Shown: piece after piece, positions 29,520-36,129 of the stretch
How the letters are laid out: each line of letters begins with the position of its first letter
Position numbering within the stretch: position 1 is the first letter of the stretch
Origin: a virus
DNA: 36,169 nucleotides
IMG/VR virus record: IMGVR_UViG_3300027987_000175
Span: 1 to 36,169 of that record
Direction: 5' to 3' (one strand)
Notes under the pieces: generated by a model
The model's input: only the letters and a program-made list of their open reading frames with translations
What the model was told of the DNA's origin: nothing
Databases searched by the model: none
Made by a program: the position numbers and the translations under genes

Positions 29520-30494
29520 ATGGGATCGAAGCCTCGCGACTCGCGCGAGTTCGTGCGCATGCACGTCGGCATGCCGTCGCACCCGAAGCTCGCCGAGATC
29601 GACAGCCCGCTCGCCGGGTGGCTGTACTGCTGCGGGATCTTCTACGCGGGCGAGCACCACACGGACGGGCACGTCAAGCCACGGATCGTCGAGCGCACCG
29701 CGAACGTGCCCCGGAAGTGGACGCGCGAGCTGCTGCGCGTCGGGCTGTGGCACGAGGCCGGGCACGACTGCCCGAAGTGCCCGCAGCCCGCGCCGGGCGA
29801 CGTCTACGTGCACGACTACCTCGAACACAACCGGTCCCGCGCCGAGGCCGAGGACACCCGCGCGGCAGCCAAGAGCGCAGCTCAGGCCCGGTGGGACGCC
29901 GTGCGCGCGGCCCGCGAGGACGAGGCCAGTTCTCTACCCCTGGCGCTAGATTCGGATGCGGACCGCATGCCGGATGCATCCGCCGCGCATAGCGGAACGG
30001 ATGCGGTTCGCAATGCAGAGGCAGAGGCAGAGGCAGAATGCCTAAGACCTCTACTCACCTTGGTAGGCAGGCTCACCAAACGAACGCGAGATGATCAACG
30101 CCTGCCCGCCGAGGTCATCGCGTCGTGGCAGGAGTACGCCGGGACCGGCGTCGACCTCGACGCCGAGGCCCGGTCGTACCTCGCCCGGTACGTCTCGAAG
30201 CCCGCGACCGACGAGCTCGCCGCGTGGCTCGGGTGGCTCGACAAGGCCCGGGCGCACGCCGAGCGGCGGCGCGGCGAGCCACCCCCGGCGCCCGATACGG
30301 TGGCGCCCCCGGCGGCGTCCTCGCGGCGTCCGCCGGACCCACGGCCGACCGTGCCGTGCCCCGATCACTCCGCCGAACCGGCGGGGCACTGCCGTGAGTG
30401 TGTCGCGGCAGCCAAGCCCGCACCGGCCGCCATCGTGGCCGTTGCGGAACGACGGCGCCGCAGCCACGGCGCCCGCAACCGGGAGGCATCCTGA
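29520..30494 (+). CDS. Replication initiator / replisome organiser-like protein
   Basis: 324 residues from ATG 29520 with AGGGAAGGG upstream. Residues 1-110 (SREFVRMHVGMPSHPKLAEIDSPLAGWLYCCGIFYAGEHHTDGHV..., ending VYVHDYLEHN) follow the winged-helix start of phage replisome organisers. Residues about 135-195 are low-complexity, encoded by the iteron-like cluster. A helical domain (LPAEVIASWQEYAGTGVDLDAEARSYLARYVSK) follows, then a Pro-rich tail with C-x8-C-x2-C. Initiator genes often contain the origin, as in lambda O. Confidence 0.62.
   Translation: MGSKPRDSREFVRMHVGMPSHPKLAEIDSPLAGWLYCCGIFYAGEHHTDGHVKPRIVERTANVPRKWTRELLRVGLWHEAGHDCPKCPQPAPGDVYVHDYLEHNRSRAEAEDTRAAAKSAAQARWDAVRAAREDEASSLPLALDSDADRMPDASAAHSGTDAVRNAEAEAEAECLRPLLTLVGRLTKRTRDDQRLPAEVIASWQEYAGTGVDLDAEARSYLARYVSKPATDELAAWLGWLDKARAHAERRRGEPPPAPDTVAPPAASSRRPPDPRPTVPCPDHSAEPAGHCRECVAAAKPAPAAIVAVAERRRRSHGARNREAS
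29925..30110. other. Candidate replication origin inside the initiator gene
   Basis: Within 60 bases: CGGATGC at 29953, 29971 and 29998; a perfect 12-base palindrome CGGATGCATCCG (29971-29982); ATGCGG-A-CCGCAT (29956-29968); and GCCAG/CTGGC (29925/29940). GCAGAG is then repeated three times plus GCAGAA (30015-30038). The next 60 bases (30040-30100) are the most AT-rich stretch nearby. Iterons plus a melting region are the plan of initiator-dependent origins. Confidence 0.55.
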
Positions 30495-31012
30495 TGTGCC
30501 AGTTCTGCCGCAACGGCGCCGACGCGTTCTCGCAGCTCGGCGTCGAGGTCACCGTGATCGAGCTGCGCCGCGAGCCGGTCGAGCCCGACACGGACACGGC
30601 CGCCGCCACCCCGGCGGCCGCCGCTGAGCCCGAGGCCGCAGCGCCCGCCGCCGAGCCCGAGCCCGAGCCCGAGCCCGAGACCCCGGCGCAGCGCCGGGCC
30701 GCCGGGCTGCGCGCCGAGCTGCGGACGCTGATCGCCGATCAACTCGACACCCCCGAGAGCGAGCAGGGCAGCAAGGCGGCCGAGCAGCTCGCCGACGCGC
30801 TCGGCATCACGCTGCCCGAGGCGACCCGCGCCGTCCGCCTGGTCGAGGTCGGCAGCGACCTGCGCGGCGTCATCCTGCGCGGCATGGCGGCGTCGCTCAG
30901 CCGGACCGTGGGCGACGCGCTCGACGGTCTCGACGACCGCGTGCGGGGCACCGTCGAGAAGCTGCTCGCCGACGCGTTCGGCGACGCGCTCGGCCGGGCC
31001 TCGCGGCCGTGA
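30494..31012 (+). CDS. Hypothetical protein with Pro-Glu repeat
   Basis: 172 residues from ATG 30494. Starts MCQFCRNGADAF, a C-x2-C knuckle; residues 35-62 are an Ala/Glu/Pro-rich linker with (EP) repeats; residues 70-170 are helical (LRAELRTLIADQLDTPESEQGSKAAEQLADALGITLPEATRAVRLV...). Could be an oligomeric adaptor. The TGATG junction couples it to the initiator-like gene. Confidence 0.64.
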   Translation: MCQFCRNGADAFSQLGVEVTVIELRREPVEPDTDTAAATPAAAAEPEAAAPAAEPEPEPEPETPAQRRAAGLRAELRTLIADQLDTPESEQGSKAAEQLADALGITLPEATRAVRLVEVGSDLRGVILRGMAASLSRTVGDALDGLDDRVRGTVEKLLADAFGDALGRASRP

Positions 31013-31395
31013 GGCGCGAGGTCCGCGTGACGCAAGAGCTGCCGCCGGAGGCTCGCCCCGTGGTGACCAAGGCGACCGGGCAGCAGGTGCAGCCGGACCG
31101 GATGCACGAGACGCTCGTGCGCGACGAGCTCGGGCCGACCGGCGTCGTCGAGCTGCACGAGGTGACGATCGTCGGCCCGGTCGTCGACGCGTCGGGCCGG
31201 CCCGTCGGCCCGCAGGCGGCCGCCGGGTACAGCGAGCAGGCCGACGGCAGCATGCGCTACGGCTACCGAGCCGACGGCGAGCTGCTGCCGCCGGTCCTGC
31301 AGCGGCGCCTCGTGGGCATGGACCGGCTGCGGCGGGTGCTGCGCGGCGTCGACGAGCCCGACCTCGCCGTCGTCGACGAGGGGGGCGCCTCGTGA
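31009..31395 (+). CDS. Hypothetical early protein
   Basis: 128 residues from GTG 31009. Beta-rich centre (GVVELHEVTIVGPVVDASGRPVGPQAAAGYSEQADGSMRYGYRADGELLPP) and a short helix near the end. No motif recognised. GTGA overlaps on both sides. Confidence 0.6.
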   Translation: MRREVRVTQELPPEARPVVTKATGQQVQPDRMHETLVRDELGPTGVVELHEVTIVGPVVDASGRPVGPQAAAGYSEQADGSMRYGYRADGELLPPVLQRRLVGMDRLRRVLRGVDEPDLAVVDEGGAS

Positions 31396-31688
31396 TCCCG
31401 GTCCTCGTGCGCAGCAGGCACGGCGAGCCCGTGCTCGGCACACACGTCGGGAGCGTCGCGGCGTCCGTCGAGCACGCGCTGCACGTCCTCGCGTTCGCGT
31501 GCCCGCTGTGCGGGCAGCCGGTCGAGCTGCAGGCCGTGCAACACGGGTTCGTCGCGACGAACCTGCCGCGCGCCGAGCTCGCCGAGGGCGAGGCGTGCGC
31601 CGTCCGGATCGAGGCGCAGCTCGACGTCGAACCGGCGCCGCTGTACCGGCACCTCGCGGCGCTGCACGGGGTCCGGTGGTCCGGGTGA
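31392..31688 (+). CDS. Small protein with C-P-L-C knuckle
   Basis: 98 residues from GTG 31392. Begins IPVLVRSRHGEPVLGTHVGSVAASVEHALHVLAFACPLCGQPVELQ; the C-x2-C and nearby His residues could bind zinc. The remainder is mixed. Coupled by overlap to both neighbours. Function unknown. Confidence 0.6.
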   Translation: MIPVLVRSRHGEPVLGTHVGSVAASVEHALHVLAFACPLCGQPVELQAVQHGFVATNLPRAELAEGEACAVRIEAQLDVEPAPLYRHLAALHGVRWSG

Positions 31689-32068
31689 GCCCGCTCGGCG
31701 CCGGGCTGCGCGTGGCCGGTACGTGGTTCGACGAGCACGGCGACGCCGACGACGGGTCGGCAGCTGTCGCCGTCGACGCCGCCGCGCAGTGGGCCAGCGC
31801 CCGGCCGCCGTACGTGCAGCTGCACACGGCCGACCCCGGGCCGGCCGAGCCTCGCCCGGGCGTCGTCACGTTCGCGGCGCCCGACGTGGCACCGGCGATC
31901 GTCCTTGCGATCGACGCCGAGCGGGCGATGTTCACGCTCCGGGTGCTCATGCGCATGGTCGAGCGCCTCGACGCTGAGGAACGCGCACGGCGGCGCGAGC
32001 AGCGCCGGATCGGCCTGATGTACCGGCACCGGCAGCTCGCCCGGCGCCGCCGCCACCGCAACCGCTGA
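31685..32068 (+). CDS. Hypothetical protein with very basic C-terminus
   Basis: 127 residues from GTG 31685. A small alpha/beta region is followed by a helix (IVLAIDAERAMFTLRVLMRMVERLDAEERARRREQRR) and an Arg-rich end (RRRRHRNR), probably nucleic-acid binding. No known family. Confidence 0.6.
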   Translation: MSPLGAGLRVAGTWFDEHGDADDGSAAVAVDAAAQWASARPPYVQLHTADPGPAEPRPGVVTFAAPDVAPAIVLAIDAERAMFTLRVLMRMVERLDAEERARRREQRRIGLMYRHRQLARRRRHRNR

Positions 32069-32083
32069 GAGGAGATCGAGGCC

Positions 32084-32260
32084 ATGCCGCCGAGGCAGGT
32101 CACCGTGCCGATGTCGTTCGAGAGGTCGACGGCGAACACCCACCGGTACCGGGCAGAGCACGACGACGCGCCCATCACGACGCTGTACGTGCGAAAGGGC
32201 ACGTTCGGCGACGGGCAGCTGCCGCAGCACCTCGTGCTGACGGTTCGGGCGGAGGTCTGA
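32084..32260 (+). CDS. 58-residue conserved-type phage protein
   Basis: From ATG 32084 with GAGAGGAGA upstream. Sequence pattern 'VTVPMSFERSTANTHRYRAEHDDAPITTLYVRKGTFGDGQLPQHLVLTV' matches a short beta protein seen in many phages ('F.R.TKNT.RY.E........LY..K..lG...P..L.vtv'). It fills the gap before the zinc/HTH gene. Function unknown. Confidence 0.75.
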   Translation: MPPRQVTVPMSFERSTANTHRYRAEHDDAPITTLYVRKGTFGDGQLPQHLVLTVRAEV

Positions 32261-32262
32261 CC

Positions 32263-33114
32263 ATGACGTCGCGTCGGTGCACGTGCGGGGCGCAGCTCGC
32301 CCCCGGTGCCGAGCTGTGCCCGGCCTGCACCGGCGCGACGCTCGTGCGGCTGTATGACGCGCCGCGTGTCCTGCGCGAGCTGCAGGTGAACGTCGCCCGC
32401 CTGTCGAGCCGGCCGGACTCGGCAGGCGGGTACCCGTCGTGCGCGGTGCACGGCTGCACGCACGGGCCGGACGAGCCGGGGTGCGTGCAGGGCGTCGCGC
32501 TTGAGTTCGACCAGCGGGCCGCCCGGTCCGCCGACCGGCTCTCGGCGATCCTGCGCCGTTACGTGGGCGAGTGGGGGCGCACGACCCGGATCAGGGGCGA
32601 CCAGGCGGCCGAGGTCGCCGGGATGATGGCGACGTCGCTCGGCCGGGCCGCGCTGCTCGCAGCATCGGGCATCGCCTCGCGCACGTGGGCGCCCGACCTC
32701 GCGGCCGAGCTGCGCCCGGCGATCGAGGACGCGTGGTCCTGCGTCGACCGACCGCCGTCGACGTCGTTCGTCGGGTGGTGCGGCTGCGGCCGCGCGCTGT
32801 ACGCCCGGGACGACAACGGCATCGCCGTGTGCGTCGGCTGCGGCGAGAGGTTCGACGCGTCCGCGAGCCGGGCCGAGATGATGGCCCGGCTACCCGGCAT
32901 CGGCGAACGGCAGATGAGCAAGCCCGACCTCGCGCTGCTGTGCGGCATCCCGGTCGGCACGCTCCACCGGTGGTCGAGTGAGCGTCGGATCATGCCCGTC
33001 GGCGTCAACCGCCGGGGTCAGCCCCTGTACCTCGCCGGGCCGGTCATCGACGCTGCCCTGCGCGGCATGCCGCCCGAGCGGCTGCCCATGCCCGAGGCGA
33101 GGCCGGCCTCGTGA
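32263..33114 (+). CDS. Zinc-ribbon and helix-turn-helix protein
   Basis: 283 residues from ATG 32263. N-terminal ribbon C6, C8, C19, C22 (CTCGAQLAPGAELCPAC); a Cys/His-rich patch near residue 65; a second ribbon near 170-190 (CGCGRALYARDDNGIAVCVGCG). The end (KPDLALLCGIPVGTLHRWSSERRIMPVGVNRRGQPLYLAGPVID) is a MerR-like winged helix. Likely a DNA-binding regulator; such proteins recur in actinophage early regions. Confidence 0.75.
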   Translation: MTSRRCTCGAQLAPGAELCPACTGATLVRLYDAPRVLRELQVNVARLSSRPDSAGGYPSCAVHGCTHGPDEPGCVQGVALEFDQRAARSADRLSAILRRYVGEWGRTTRIRGDQAAEVAGMMATSLGRAALLAASGIASRTWAPDLAAELRPAIEDAWSCVDRPPSTSFVGWCGCGRALYARDDNGIAVCVGCGERFDASASRAEMMARLPGIGERQMSKPDLALLCGIPVGTLHRWSSERRIMPVGVNRRGQPLYLAGPVIDAALRGMPPERLPMPEARPAS

Positions 33115-33380
33115 GCGGCGTCCGCGTCAGCGTGCGCTGCCCGCACTGCTCGGTACCGATCGAGCTGCCGCCGCAGGACGTCGCCACCGGCGGGCACGTC
33201 GCGCTGAGCACCGAACCACTGTTCGATCACGTCGCCGAGCAGCACGGGGCGCCGATCCTCGGCCTGCCGCTCGGGGTGACGGCGACGCTCGTCCCGGGGA
33301 GCGAGGCCCGGCACGACGCGGCCGTGATCGTCGAGCAGCGCGAGCTGCCCGACTCCCGGACGGCGACGGACGCGAGGTGA
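33111..33380 (+). CDS. Small C-P-H-C zinc-motif protein
   Basis: 89 residues from GTG 33111. CPHCSVPIELPPQD at residues 9-22, with later His residues (DHVAEQHG), suggests a zinc site. The rest is beta with an acidic end. Coupled by overlap to the zinc/HTH gene. Function unknown. Confidence 0.62.
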   Translation: MSGVRVSVRCPHCSVPIELPPQDVATGGHVALSTEPLFDHVAEQHGAPILGLPLGVTATLVPGSEARHDAAVIVEQRELPDSRTATDAR

Positions 33381-33424
33381 CACGATTGCACTGTACCGCC
33401 GGACAGCGACAGGACGGACGAACG

Positions 33425-33679
33425 ATGACGCTGACACGCACGGACCCCGAACCGACCGACCACTCGCTCGTGACCCGGCGCGGCCGCCGATGGCTGCGCA
33501 ACGGGCCGACGTGGCGCGAGCAGCTCGACGACGGCGAGGCCGAGCCGATCACGTGGGCGCAGCTCGTCGCCGACGAGCCCGTCGACCTCGCGATCGTCGG
33601 CTCGACCGGGCTGCCCGCGATGGCCGGGATCGGCCGCCACGAGCGGCGCCGCGTGCACGGCCGAGGCGGTCACCCGTGA
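33425..33679 (+). CDS. Hypothetical early protein
   Basis: 84 residues from ATG 33425 with AGGACGG upstream. TDHSLVTRRGRRWLRNGPTWREQLDDGEAEPITWAQLVADEPVDLAIVG. A 44-base gap before it may hold a weak promoter (TTGCAC at 33386) without a clear -10. No family recognised. Confidence 0.62.
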   Translation: MTLTRTDPEPTDHSLVTRRGRRWLRNGPTWREQLDDGEAEPITWAQLVADEPVDLAIVGSTGLPAMAGIGRHERRRVHGRGGHP

Positions 33680-33975
33680 CCGGCGTCCTGCTCGTGTTCG
33701 TGATCTGCGTCATCGTCATCGTGGTGCTGCGCGACCCGGCCGTCGACGAGCCCGTGCCCGTCCGCATGGCACGCGCCGCAGCGACGACCGGCCGCCTGGG
33801 CGACGTCGCCGTCGTCGTCCTCGCCTCGGGCAACCGGGGTCCGCTCGTCACCTGCAGCTGCGCCGACCGCGAGGTGCTGTTCGCGGGCAGCCTCGACGAC
33901 TGCCGGGCGTTCGCGCACGCGTACAACAGCGAGGTGCGTCGGCTGTGGGAAGGAGCGATCAGCGAGGACGGGTGA
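33676..33975 (+). CDS. Membrane-anchored small protein
   Basis: 99 residues from GTG 33676. Residues 2-18 are one hydrophobic helix (VLLVFVICVIVIVVL), then a small domain (VAVVVLASGNRGPLVTCSCADREVLFAGSLDDCRAFAHAYNSEVRRLW). Last protein gene before the tRNA genes. Function unknown. Confidence 0.63.
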   Translation: MTGVLLVFVICVIVIVVLRDPAVDEPVPVRMARAAATTGRLGDVAVVVLASGNRGPLVTCSCADREVLFAGSLDDCRAFAHAYNSEVRRLWEGAISEDG

Positions 33976-34058
33976 GCATGGGTGCGGGCCGACGCGCACC
34001 CCGGATGACGGGGGAGGGAGCGACCAGCGTCGGGGGTCCGGAGGGGTACCCGGACGCG

Positions 34059-34131
34059 GCGCGCGTAGGCCAACAGGTGAGCCGCAGGACTTGGGGTCCT
34101 GTGCCTGCGGGTTCGACTCCCGCCGCGCGCA
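34059..34131 (+). tRNA. tRNA-Pro (anticodon UGG)
   Basis: 73 bases folding as a full cloverleaf. Acceptor GCGCGCG/CGCGCGC, D stem GGC/GCC, anticodon stem CAGGA/TCCTG with loop CTTGGGG (TGG at 34092-34094), T arm GCGGG-TTCGACT-CCCGC, discriminator A at 34131. CCA is not encoded. UGG reads CCA and CCG. Confidence 0.88.
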
Positions 34132-34132
34132 C

Positions 34133-34203
34133 GGGCGTGTAGCTCAACGGCAGAGCAGGGGCCTATGACACCCCGGGCGCCGGTTCGACCCCGGCCACGT
34201 CCA
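34133..34203 (+). tRNA. tRNA with irregular anticodon loop (AUG or GAC)
   Basis: 71 bases with a complete acceptor (GGGCGTG/CACGTCC, one G-U), D stem GCTC/GAGC, and T arm GCCGG-TTCGACC-CCGGC. The anticodon stem has only four good pairs (GGGG/CCCC) plus a C-A mismatch. A normal seven-base loop CTATGAC gives anticodon AUG (His), but discriminator A and no G-1 do not fit histidine. A nine-base loop places GAC (Val) after U33. It may be defective or need modification. Confidence 0.72.
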
Positions 34204-34207
34204 CGCA

Positions 34208-34280
34208 GGCGATGTAGCTCAGCAGGCAGAGCACGGGCCTTATAAGCCCGAGCGCGCCGGTTCGATCCCGGTCATCGCCA
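34208..34280 (+). tRNA. tRNA-Ile (anticodon UAU)
   Basis: 73 bases, perfect cloverleaf: acceptor GGCGATG/CATCGCC, D stem GCTC/GAGC, anticodon stem CGGGC/GCCCG, loop CTTATAA (TAT at 34241-34243), T arm GCCGG-TTCGATC-CCGGT, discriminator A. UAU reads AUA directly, whereas most bacteria use a lysidine-modified CAU tRNA. Confidence 0.9.
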
Positions 34281-34307
34281 CGACCCCCGACTGCCCCCGG
34301 GGAGCAG

Positions 34308-34327
34308 GGCCGAGCACGAGCTCGGCC
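34308..34327 (+). terminator. Hairpin after tRNA genes
   Basis: GGCCGAGC-ACGA-GCTCGGCC, a perfect 8-bp stem with four-base loop, 27 bases after the last tRNA. It may end the tRNA transcript or lie in the leader of the next gene. Confidence 0.55.
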
Positions 34328-34348
34328 ACCGACAACGGAAGGTTGACC

Positions 34349-34864
<516 letters not shown>

Positions 34865-34881
34865 CGCTCCACCCCTGATCG

Positions 34882-34925
34882 GCTCGCCCCCGGCCCGCTG
34901 TCCGCCGCAGCGACCGGGGGCGAGC
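34882..34925 (+). terminator. Terminator after the secreted protein gene
   Basis: GCTCGCCCCCGG (34882-34893) pairs perfectly with 34914-34925 (12 bp); inside the loop CGCTG/CAGCG pair again. It lies 17 bases after the stop and isolates the methyltransferase promoter. Confidence 0.82.
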
Positions 34926-34946
34926 TGCGTCCGCTCGTGGTGGCTC

Positions 34947-34976
34947 ATGACGCCACCTGACGCATCGTGTTAGGTT
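34947..34976 (+). promoter_or_regulatory. Leaderless promoter of the methyltransferase fragment
   Basis: ATGACG (34947-34952), 18 bases, TAGGTT (34971-34976), then seven bases to GTG 34984. Spacing equals that of the BldC-like gene promoter. No ribosome site is present. CCTGACGCATCG (34956-34967) inside it recurs at 36013-36024. Confidence 0.6.
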
Positions 34977-34983
34977 CCGGCGC

Positions 34984-35376
34984 GTGCGCGTCGTCGAGCT
35001 GTTCGCCGGTCCCGGGGGCCTGTCCGAAGGGCTCCGCCGCGCCGGTGTGGGCGACGGCCAGGCGGTCGGCATCGAGATCGACGCGGCCGCCTGCGCGACC
35101 GCCGAGGCGAACGGGCACAAGCGCCTCGGGCCCGGCGTGCGCGGCGACGTCATGGGTATCGACCCGACGCGCTTCGGCCGGCCGGGCGAGGTCGAGGGCG
35201 TGTGCGGGTCGCCGGTGTGCACCCCGTTCTCGACGGCCGGGCTGCAGCTCGGCATCGGCGACATCGGGCGCGTCCGCAGCGTCACCACCCACGCGGGCGG
35301 GTACCGGGTCACGTTCGACGACGGCACGACCTGCGACACGGCCGCAGGCGGCAAGCTCACCCTCCGGAGGTCCTAA
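34984..35376 (+). CDS. Truncated cytosine-C5 DNA methyltransferase
   Basis: 130 residues from GTG 34984. It has motif I (ELFAGPGGLSEGLRRAG, residues 5-21), acidic Glu31 and Asp55 of the cofactor site, and motif IV GSPVCTPFS with catalytic Cys79, where PPC is PVC. Motifs VI, VIII, the target-recognition domain, IX and X are missing; after residue 85 a short beta segment (VRSVTTHAGGYRVTFDDGTTCDT) follows. Full enzymes have about 300 or more residues, so it is probably a remnant or non-catalytic protein, though its promoter and frame are intact. Confidence 0.75.
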   Translation: MRVVELFAGPGGLSEGLRRAGVGDGQAVGIEIDAAACATAEANGHKRLGPGVRGDVMGIDPTRFGRPGEVEGVCGSPVCTPFSTAGLQLGIGDIGRVRSVTTHAGGYRVTFDDGTTCDTAAGGKLTLRRS

Positions 35377-35385
35377 CCATGATCA
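35364..35385 (+). repeat. 22-base repeat over a translation start, copy 2
   Basis: Exact copy of 19065-19086, here covering the end of the methyltransferase fragment (its TAA is inside) and the start of the cysteine-rich gene. Confidence 0.95.
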
Positions 35386-35636
35386 CGACCGTGTACGGGC
35401 TGTGCGGGTGCGTGTTCGAGGTGACCGTCAAGGGCACATGGGTGCAGCGCACCGGCTGCGAGCTGCACGGCGACGAGTTCGAGTGCCGCCCGACCTCTAT
35501 CGCCATGGTCGCCGACGAGCCGCACGGGATGCACTCGTGGTCCTGCTCGGGGCAGTGCGGCCGCTATGGCACCGGCCTGCGCAACCGCGCCGAGTGCCTC
35601 AACGCGCACGCACGCACCCACCCGGGGTCGATGTAG
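35379..35636 (+). CDS. Small cysteine/histidine-rich protein
   Basis: 85 residues from ATG 35379; GGAGG lies eight bases upstream and overlaps the methyltransferase end. Contains C-G-C, Cys...His (GCELHGDEFEC), C-S-G-Q-C and a final C-x3-H-x3-H (CLNAHARTH), suggesting one or two zinc sites. Its translation start is identical over 22 bases to that of the holin gene. Last protein gene in the window, followed by a strong terminator. Confidence 0.68.
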   Translation: MITTVYGLCGCVFEVTVKGTWVQRTGCELHGDEFECRPTSIAMVADEPHGMHSWSCSGQCGRYGTGLRNRAECLNAHARTHPGSM

Positions 35637-35651
35637 CCTCGCAACGCACCC

Positions 35652-35689
35652 GCGCCCCCTCGACCGTGTGCCATTGGTCGAGGGGGCGC
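35652..35689 (+). terminator. Terminator after the last protein gene
   Basis: Perfect 14-bp stem: 35652-35665 (GCGCCCCCTCGACC) with 35676-35689, ten-base loop. It ends the rightward early/middle transcript. Confidence 0.88.
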
Positions 35690-35816
35690 CGTGCGTCCAC
35701 CCGTCGCGCGGGGCGGACGTCGAGCCCCCGGGCCGGGAAGGAGCCATCCGAACCGGCCCGAGGGTGTGGGCCCCCGGGCCCGAGGGGTTCCGTCCCGAGC
35801 CCGGGGTGTCGAGGGG

Positions 35817-35862
35817 TGCGAGTCGGCCTCACGACGGGGGTAGCGCGCGAGGCCGACTCGCA
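35817..35862. repeat. 14-bp inverted repeat
   Basis: TGCGAGTCGGCCTC pairs exactly with 35849-35862 across an 18-base loop. The long loop and lack of U-run make it less like a terminator and more like a protein site or structured RNA. Confidence 0.85.
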
Positions 35863-35899
35863 GGGGATCGCTGACCGGGGAGGCCACCCATCCGGCCGG

Positions 35900-35946
35900 G
35901 CACCTCGCCCCCGGGCCATGTCCAGTGACGTCGGGGGGCGAGGTGC
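35900..35946. repeat. 13-bp inverted repeat
   Basis: GCACCTCGCCCCC pairs exactly with 35934-35946 across a 21-base loop in the non-coding right end. Confidence 0.85.
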
Positions 35947-36095
35947 ACGACCCCCGTTCCCGGGAGTGTGCCGGTCAGCGGTGCGACCGTAGCGCAGGCC
36001 GGCCGGGCCTGTCCTGACGCATCGCGCCACCTGGCGCACTTGACCAATGACCTGCACCGAAGCAACGATGTGGGAGCCTGCCCTACGTAGGCACC

Positions 36096-36129
36096 CCGGC
36101 CCCCGACACCCCCCGTCGTCGGGGGCCGG
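36096..36129. terminator. 12-bp hairpin near the right end
   Basis: CCGGCCCCCGAC pairs exactly with 36118-36129, ten-base loop. It lies downstream of a possible promoter (TTGACC, 36040) and about 40 bases from the window end; terminator or attenuator of late transcription. Confidence 0.7.

Noticed and set aside
31685-32068. Second HTxDPG virion protein (VQLHTADPGPAEPRP)
   Set aside because: The motif match is short, the surrounding sequence and position in the early region do not resemble the tail protein at 14916.
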